Shown here one piece after another: positions 12,991 to 17,495 of a stretch of 17,495 nt of DNA. Source of the stretch: Actinomycetota bacterium (GTDB lineage: Bacteria > Actinomycetota > Acidimicrobiia > IMCC26256 > PALSA-610); NCBI GenBank assembly GCA_005779345.1, contig SXJQ01000330.1, positions 1-17,495 of the forward strand, given 5' to 3'. Numbering within the stretch: position 1 is the stretch's first letter; each line of letters begins with the position of its first letter. A program made the position numbers and the translations under genes. The notes below the pieces were generated by a model. The model saw only the letters and a list, made by a program, of their open reading frames with translations, was not told the DNA's origin and made no database searches.

Positions 12991-14385
12991 ATGCTGGTCG
13001 ATCCGGGCCTCCTCGAGGCCACCCTCACCACCGCGCTCGCCGGCGGTGGCGATTTCGCGGAGGTGTTCGTCGAGGACCGTCGCAGTTCGAGCGCCCGGCT
13101 CGACGACGGTCGGATCGAGGAGCTCGTCTCGGGCCGCGAGCGCGGTGCGGGCGTCCGCGTCGTGCGTGGCGAGACGACCGGCTTCGCCCATACCTCCGAC
13201 CTCGGCCCCGCGGGGCTCGCCGATGCGGCTCGCGCGGCTGCGAGCGCGGCGGCTGCCTCCGCCACCGGGACCACCCGGCAGGTCGCGCTCGGCGGTCCCG
13301 GCCGCGAGGCGACCCCCGATGTCGTGGTCCTTCCCGAGTCGGTTCCGAAGGCGACGAAGATCGAGATGCTCAAGCGGGCCGACGACGCGGCACGCAGTGA
13401 GGGCGGAGCGATCCGTTCGGTGAGTGCGGGCTACGCCGAGGGTCGCCGACGCATCCTCGTGGCGAACTCCGACGGGCTGATCGCGAGCGACGATCGGATC
13501 CGTACGCGCTTCTCGGTGCAGGCCGTCGCGTCGGGCGATGCCGGGATGCAGACCGGCTACGACGCGCCGGGTCGCACGATGGGCTTCGAGTTCTACGACG
13601 AGTTCGCGGTCGACGAGATCGCGCGGCGTGCCGCACGGCAGGCGATCACCCTGCTCGACAGCGTCCCCGCGCCGAGCGGCAAGGTCCCGGTCGTGCTGAA
13701 GCGAGGCGCGGGCGGGGTGCTGTTCCACGAGGCGTGCGGCCACGGCCTCGAGGCCGACCTCGTCGAACGTGACGCGTCGGTGTTCGCCGGCAAGGTCGGC
13801 GAACGCGTTGCGGCCGCCGGCGTCACGCTGATCGACGACGGCACCTTCGCCCGCGAGTGGGGCACGTTCGCGATCGACGACGAGGGTCAGCCGGCGCGGT
13901 CCAACACGCTCATCGACGACGGGATCCTCACCGACTACATGTGGGATCTCGTCCGCGCTCGGAAGGCGGGCCGGGTGTCGAGTGGCAACGGTCGCCGCGA
14001 GACCTATCAGGAACTCCCGATGGTGCGGATGACCAACACGTACCTCGCTGCCGGAGACACCGATCCCGAAGCGATCATCGCCGACACCGACTTCGGCGTG
14101 TACTGCGTGCAACTCGGCGGCGGGCAGGTCAACACCGCGACCGGCGACTTCGTGTTCGGCGTCACCGAGGGCTATCTGATCGAAGGCGGCAAGATCACAC
14201 GACCGATCCGCGCGGCGCAGCTCATCGGCAACGGCCCCGCCGCGCTCCGCGACATCGACGCGATCGGCAACGACTTCGCGACGTGGACCGGGATGTGCGG
14301 CAAGAGCGGTCAGAGCGTGCCGGTGTCGTCGGGTCAGCCGACGCTGCGCGTCGGGGGCCTCACCATCGGCGGGACTGCAGCGTGA
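12991..14385 (+). CDS. tldD: TldD-family metalloprotease subunit
   Basis: This is a 464-residue protein of the TldD/PmbA family, the catalytic subunit of the TldD-TldE heterodimeric zinc peptidase that trims unfolded or modified peptides, including leader peptides of some RiPPs (microcin B17) in E. coli. The zinc motif HExxxH is present as HEACGH (H246, E247, H251), and a likely third ligand C436 lies in GMCGKSGQSVPV. The N-terminal region contains the family's GAGVRVVRGETTGFAHT segment. The ATG at 12991 has AAGGA about 11 nt upstream. The TGA stop overlaps the GTG of the next gene (GTGA), coupling it to the partner subunit. Length is close to the family's usual ~460-480. Confidence 0.95.
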   Translation: MLVDPGLLEATLTTALAGGGDFAEVFVEDRRSSSARLDDGRIEELVSGRERGAGVRVVRGETTGFAHTSDLGPAGLADAARAAASAAAASATGTTRQVALGGPGREATPDVVVLPESVPKATKIEMLKRADDAARSEGGAIRSVSAGYAEGRRRILVANSDGLIASDDRIRTRFSVQAVASGDAGMQTGYDAPGRTMGFEFYDEFAVDEIARRAARQAITLLDSVPAPSGKVPVVLKRGAGGVLFHEACGHGLEADLVERDASVFAGKVGERVAAAGVTLIDDGTFAREWGTFAIDDEGQPARSNTLIDDGILTDYMWDLVRARKAGRVSSGNGRRETYQELPMVRMTNTYLAAGDTDPEAIIADTDFGVYCVQLGGGQVNTATGDFVFGVTEGYLIEGGKITRPIRAAQLIGNGPAALRDIDAIGNDFATWTGMCGKSGQSVPVSSGQPTLRVGGLTIGGTAA

Positions 14386-15746
14386 GCCGCGAGCCGGTCG
14401 ACCTGCTCGCGTTGTGTCGCGGCATCGCGGCGTCGGCAGCTCCGGGCGAGGAGATCGAGGCGTTCGCGGTGCGGACTCGCGAGACCGACATCGAGGTGTT
14501 CGGCGGCCACGTCGAATCGCTCTCGGTCGCGGGGATCGATGGCGTCGGCGTGCGCGTCGTCGCGAACGGTCGCCAGGGGTTCGCGTGGGCGGGCTCGCTC
14601 GACGACGACGTCGTGCGCGACACCGTCGCCGACGCGCGCGACAACGCCACGTTCGCCGAGCCCGACGAGTGGAGCGGCCTGGCGACCGAGGCCGACGTCG
14701 CCGGGGTGGAGCGAGCCCGGCTCGACCTCTGGCGCGACGACCTCCTCGCGGTGCCGACCGAGGCCAAGGTCGCGTTCGCGCTCGAACTCGACCGCGTGCT
14801 CGGCGCCGCCGACGCGCGCCTGCGCGCTGTGGAGTCGGCGAGCTACGGCGACGGCGCGGTCGAGACCGCGCTCGCGAACTCGCACGGCATCGAGGCGTCG
14901 CTCCGCCGGACGGTCTGCTCGGCGAGCGCGTCGGCGCTCGCGGGCGAGGGTGACCGGACACAGTCGGGCTACGGGTTCAGCGTGGGCCGCACGTTCGACG
15001 AGCTCAACCTCGACGCCATCGTCGCGATGGCGGTCGAGCGCACCACGCGCTTGCTCGGCGCGCGCCAGGTGCCGGGTCGCAGGCTGGCGGTGATCCTCGA
15101 TCCGCTCGTCACCGCGTCGTTCCTCGGCGTGCTGTCGGCGGCGTTCAACGGCGAGTCGATGCTCAAGGGTCGGTCGTTGTTCCAGGGGCGGGAGGGCGAG
15201 CAGATCGCGGCACCGGGCGTGCGGCTCGTCGACGACCCGACCGATCCGACGATGATGGGCGCGACGCCCCACGACGCCGAAGGCGTGCCGTGCCGTCGCA
15301 ACGAGCTGGTCGCCGACGGGGTGCTGCAACGATTCCTGCACAACACGGCGACGGCGCGCCGCGCGGGTTGTGCCACGACCGGCTCGGCGACCCGCGGCGG
15401 CTTCAAGAGCACCCCCGGTGTCGGCATCCGTGCGCTCGCGCTCGAATCCGGTCCGAAGTCGCCCGCGCAGATCCTCGCCGATGCCGGCGACGCTCTCTAC
15501 GTGCAGTCGGTGAGCGGACTGCACTCGGGCACGAACCCGATCAGCGGCGATTTCTCCGTCGGCGCCGAGGGCCTGGTCGTGCGCGACGGCGCGTTCGCGG
15601 AACCAGTTCGCGAAGTCACGATCGCGTCGACGCTGCCGCGGATGCTGCTCGACATCGTCGACATCGGATCCGACCTGACCCGCCTGCCGGGCAGTACCGC
15701 CGGCCAGACCGTGCTCATCGCCGAGATGACGATGAGCGGGAGCTGA
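14382..15746 (+). CDS. tldE: TldE/PmbA-family subunit of the TldD-TldE protease
   Basis: This is a 454-residue partner of TldD. It shares the fold, with the N-terminal segment GIDGVGVRVVANGRQGFAWAGS and C-terminal STPGVGIRALALESG, GLHSGTNPISGDFSVGAEG and GSTAGQTVLIAEMTMSGS. It lacks HExxxH, as expected for the non-catalytic subunit. The start is the GTG at 14382, overlapping the tldD stop by 4 nt. A cupin gene follows after 10 nt. The pair presumably forms a cytosolic heterodimer; its natural substrate in actinobacteria is not established, and I see no RiPP precursor or modification enzyme nearby. Confidence 0.93.
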   Translation: MSREPVDLLALCRGIAASAAPGEEIEAFAVRTRETDIEVFGGHVESLSVAGIDGVGVRVVANGRQGFAWAGSLDDDVVRDTVADARDNATFAEPDEWSGLATEADVAGVERARLDLWRDDLLAVPTEAKVAFALELDRVLGAADARLRAVESASYGDGAVETALANSHGIEASLRRTVCSASASALAGEGDRTQSGYGFSVGRTFDELNLDAIVAMAVERTTRLLGARQVPGRRLAVILDPLVTASFLGVLSAAFNGESMLKGRSLFQGREGEQIAAPGVRLVDDPTDPTMMGATPHDAEGVPCRRNELVADGVLQRFLHNTATARRAGCATTGSATRGGFKSTPGVGIRALALESGPKSPAQILADAGDALYVQSVSGLHSGTNPISGDFSVGAEGLVVRDGAFAEPVREVTIASTLPRMLLDIVDIGSDLTRLPGSTAGQTVLIAEMTMSGS

Positions 15747-15756
15747 GGAGCTACCA

Positions 15757-16119
15757 ATGGCACCCCGACCGATCCCGAGTCCGACGCGCATCACGGCGGC
15801 GGGGAACCTGCCCAAGCTGATCGACGAGGTCGTCGGTCGCGTCAACACCGGCACCGACGGCATCAGCATCGCCCACATGCGTTCGCCCGCCGGTTGGGTC
15901 GAACCCGGCCAGACCCCCGAGTTCGACGAGTACACCTACGTGCTCGCGGGCACCGTGCACGTCGAGCATCGCGAGGGTTCGCTCGAGGTACCGGCCGGGT
16001 CGGCGGTGCACACTCCCAAGGGCGAGTGGGTGCGCTACTCGACCCCCGACGGCGCGGAATACCTCGCGGTGTGTCTGCCTGCGTTCGCGCTCGACACGGT
16101 GCATCGCGACGACGAGTGA
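15757..16119 (+). CDS. Small cupin-domain protein (120 aa)
   Basis: This is a single-domain cupin. Motif 1 is represented by PEFDEYTYVLAGTVHVEH (about 50-67) but without the usual HxH metal pair (Q/E/E in their place). Motif 2 is present as EVPAGSAVHTPKGEWVRY, with one conserved His. It may therefore bind a metal weakly or bind a small ligand without metal, or act as an isomerase or sensor; no specific function can be assigned. The ATG at 15757 has a strong GAGGAG site with a 6-nt spacer that overlaps the tldE stop, so it is the third gene of the tldD-tldE operon. A strong hairpin follows the stop at 16132-16156. Confidence 0.85.
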   Translation: MAPRPIPSPTRITAAGNLPKLIDEVVGRVNTGTDGISIAHMRSPAGWVEPGQTPEFDEYTYVLAGTVHVEHREGSLEVPAGSAVHTPKGEWVRYSTPDGAEYLAVCLPAFALDTVHRDDE

Positions 16120-16131
16120 CCCGCGAGGCGA

Positions 16132-16156
16132 CGTGTCGCGCGACGCGCGCGACACG
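16132..16156. terminator. Bidirectional hairpin terminator between the cupin gene and uppP
   Basis: CGTGTCGCGCG and CGCGCGACACG form a perfect 11-bp GC-rich stem with a 3-nt loop (ACG, 16143-16145). It lies 12 nt after the cupin stop and 5 nt beyond the uppP stop, exactly between two convergent genes. There is no T-run, which is common for terminators in high-GC actinobacteria. The direct repeat GACGTGTC (16130-16137, 16156-16163) brackets it. Confidence 0.65.
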
Positions 16157-16161
16157 ACGTG

Positions 16162-17130
16162 TCAGATCACGCCCGCGGCGAGCAGCGCGATCGTCGCGAC
16201 CGCGGCGACGACCCGGTAGATCGCGAACACGCGGAGGTCCTTGCGTTCGAGGTACGTGACCATCCACCGAACCGCGACGACGGCCGACACGAACGCGACG
16301 AGCAGCCCCAGCAGTGGTGTCGCGACCCCGAACGTATCGACGAGTTCGCCGCCGTTCTTGGCGCCGTCGTAGAACGTGGCTGCCGTGAGGGTGAGGAGTC
16401 CGAGCAGGAACGAGAACTCGACCGCGGCCATCATCGACAGCCCGACCGCGAGCGCGGCGATGATCGTGACCAGACTGCGGCTCGTCCCCGGCCACAGCGC
16501 GAGCACCTGGCAGCCGCCGATGACCGCGGCGTGCCGCAGCGTGATCTCGTCGAGTGGCCGCCCGTGCGCGGCCCGCACGCGCGGGACGACGAACCAGATC
16601 GCGGCCGCGCCGACGACCCACGCCGCGGCGATGGGCACCGGGGCCAACAGTCGATCCTTGATGAGGTCGTCGAACAGCAGGCCCGTGACCGCGGCGGGGA
16701 CGAAGGCGACGGCGAGCGCGACCAAGACGCGCCGGCCCGTTGCCGAGCGGCCGAACAGGCCCTGGACGATGTCGCCGATCCGGTGGCGGTAGAGGACGAG
16801 CACCGCGAGGATCGCGCCCGCCTGAATCGTGACGACGTAGGTATCGGCGGCGCCCTCGGTCGCCGACGAGGTGCCGACATCGAGGAGGTGCTCGGCGACG
16901 AGCAGGTGCCCGGTCGAGCTGATCGGCAGGTACTCGGTGATGCCCTCGACGAGCCCGAGGATCACGGCCTTCCATGCGGGGAGTGCCGCCGCGGCCGCAT
17001 TCGCCGTCGTGCCGTCGGTCGCGAATGCGGGGCCTGCGGCGCTCAGGGCAGCGAGAGCGATTCCGGTGAGCCCGGCGGCGACGAGGATCCAGCGGACACG
17101 TCGGCTCGAGACTGCACGTCGGTGCAACAC
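16162..17130 (-). CDS. uppP: Undecaprenyl-diphosphate phosphatase (UppP/BacA family) with N-terminal extension
   Basis: This 322-residue integral membrane protein dephosphorylates undecaprenyl diphosphate to recycle the carrier lipid for cell-wall synthesis. Signature motifs are EGITEYLPISSTGH (E62, E66, S72, H75) and LWPGTSRSL (R218), matching the catalytic residues of E. coli BacA. Family members are usually ~265-280 residues; this one has about 45 extra N-terminal residues with a basic start (MLHRRAVSSRRVRW), a hydrophobic stretch and an AFA-TD site, like a signal peptide. GGAGG lies 4 nt before GTG (17130) and 7 nt before the next codon TTG (17127), which may be the real start. No other start occurs before the conserved core. 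The first 88 nt overlap the preceding gene in another frame. Confidence 0.92.
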   Translation of the reverse strand: MLHRRAVSSRRVRWILVAAGLTGIALAALSAAGPAFATDGTTANAAAAALPAWKAVILGLVEGITEYLPISSTGHLLVAEHLLDVGTSSATEGAADTYVVTIQAGAILAVLVLYRHRIGDIVQGLFGRSATGRRVLVALAVAFVPAAVTGLLFDDLIKDRLLAPVPIAAAWVVGAAAIWFVVPRVRAAHGRPLDEITLRHAAVIGGCQVLALWPGTSRSLVTIIAALAVGLSMMAAVEFSFLLGLLTLTAATFYDGAKNGGELVDTFGVATPLLGLLVAFVSAVVAVRWMVTYLERKDLRVFAIYRVVAAVATIALLAAGVI

Positions 17131-17495
17131 GCGTCCTCCGGGGGTGCGAGCGCGAGCGTGATGATGCCGTTCGCGGTGGCGAAGGCTAGGCGGGAGGCCT
17201 CCTCGACGGTGACCTCGAGCACCACGCCGACCGGCATGCCGTCGCGTCCGCCGTCGGTGGCGAGTACGCGTGCGCCCGACGCGACGGTGAGGGTCGGAGC
17301 GTCGGAACCGGCGATCGTCACGCCCGGGTCGAGGCTCGCGAGCACGTCGACGGCCGCTCCGACCGGCGGGCGCAACCCGTCGGCCGCCTGCACGCGCACC
17401 GCGCGGTGGCCGGGCGCGAGCAGGGTTGCGGTGCCGGTGCGGTCGCCCGGCGCGAGGTGGGCGCGCAGGACCGGGCTGTCGGCGACGAGCGGGAC
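17043..17495 (-). CDS. CpaB/RcpC (SAF-domain)-like protein, C-terminal part (cut by right window edge)
   Basis: These are the last 150 residues of a gene entering from the right edge. Visible segments are LAPGDRTGTATLLAPGHRAVRV, RPPVGAAVDVLASLDPGV, ARVLATDGG, LEVTVEEASRLAFATANG and IITLALAPPE. This order (hydrophobic 'VRV', 'G..VDVLA', late 'V.VT.EEA..LA.A...G...LAL.PP') is that of CpaB/RcpC-type proteins, which stabilise Flp/Tad pilus secretion in the envelope. No other tad genes are visible, so this may equally be a stand-alone SAF-domain protein. The family usually ends near 'LAL.PP'; here about 30 extra Ser/Pro-rich residues continue to the stop, and those codons overlap the uppP start region. 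Confidence 0.75.
   Translation of the reverse strand, partial: VPLVADSPVLRAHLAPGDRTGTATLLAPGHRAVRVQAADGLRPPVGAAVDVLASLDPGVTIAGSDAPTLTVASGARVLATDGGRDGMPVGVVLEVTVEEASRLAFATANGIITLALAPPEDACCTDVQSRADVSAGSSSPPGSPESLSLP

Noticed and set aside
12952..14961. Very long antisense open frame (669 codons) opposite tldD and tldE
   Set aside because: Its translation is Arg/Pro/Ala-rich without domains and it lies opposite two confidently identified genes; such frames are common in ~70% GC DNA.
1..17495. CRISPR arrays, tRNA/rRNA genes, insertion sequences or prophage genes
   Set aside because: No regularly spaced repeats, transposase or integrase motifs, or RNA-gene signatures were seen by eye on either strand; a covariance-model search would be decisive for RNAs.

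Overview
The window is about 70% GC, densely coded, and strongly biased to G or C at third codon positions. It carries a WhiB-family iron-sulfur regulator, a PAC2-family protein, an acyl-CoA-dehydrogenase-associated type of phosphotransferase and a CpaB/SAF-like protein. This points to a chromosomal segment of an actinobacterium. An acidimicrobial or similar aerobic lineage would fit, but that is inference. I see no rRNA, tRNA, insertion sequence, CRISPR array or phage gene, so most of the window looks like ordinary chromosome with some uncharacterised small modules.

Left part (1-4473). A PAC2-family protein is cut by the left edge and follows a fumarylacetoacetate-hydrolase-family enzyme, both on the minus strand. 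Divergent from them is a lipoprotein that binds metal, probably zinc. Its start region carries a Zur/Fur-type palindrome and an adjacent perfect 16-bp palindrome. Then come, all on the minus strand, a low-complexity-linker lipoprotein, an APH-fold phosphotransferase and whiB. whiB has a structured GC-rich leader and is divergent from a LysR-type regulator (4760-5644), with a small AT-rich island and a perfect dyad between them.

Middle part (5616-12034). Two divergent, translationally coupled membrane-protein operons share a 70-bp promoter region. Leftward are an LPG-synthase-TM (UPF0104-like) protein and a PAP2_3/IPC-synthase-like phosphotransferase. Rightward are a classical PAP2 phosphatase, a 70-residue membrane protein and a 299-residue membrane protein with a His/Asp pattern like the YdjM/DUF457 family. 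Together they look like a lipid-linked phosphate or polyprenol/phospholipid processing module. Next, a small Cys-containing protein is divergent from an alpha/beta hydrolase that overlaps, by 4 nt, a ThDP-dependent acetolactate-synthase-like enzyme.

Right part (12062-17495). A FlK-like hotdog thioesterase and a small anchored protein lie on the minus strand, divergent from a TldD-TldE-cupin operon. A strong hairpin separates the cupin gene from a convergent uppP gene. UppP has an unusual signal-peptide-like N-terminal extension whose coding sequence overlaps the 3' end of a CpaB/SAF-like gene running off the right edge.

Several starts lack a Shine-Dalgarno sequence and have a TANNNT-like hexamer 6-8 nt upstream, suggesting frequent leaderless transcripts.
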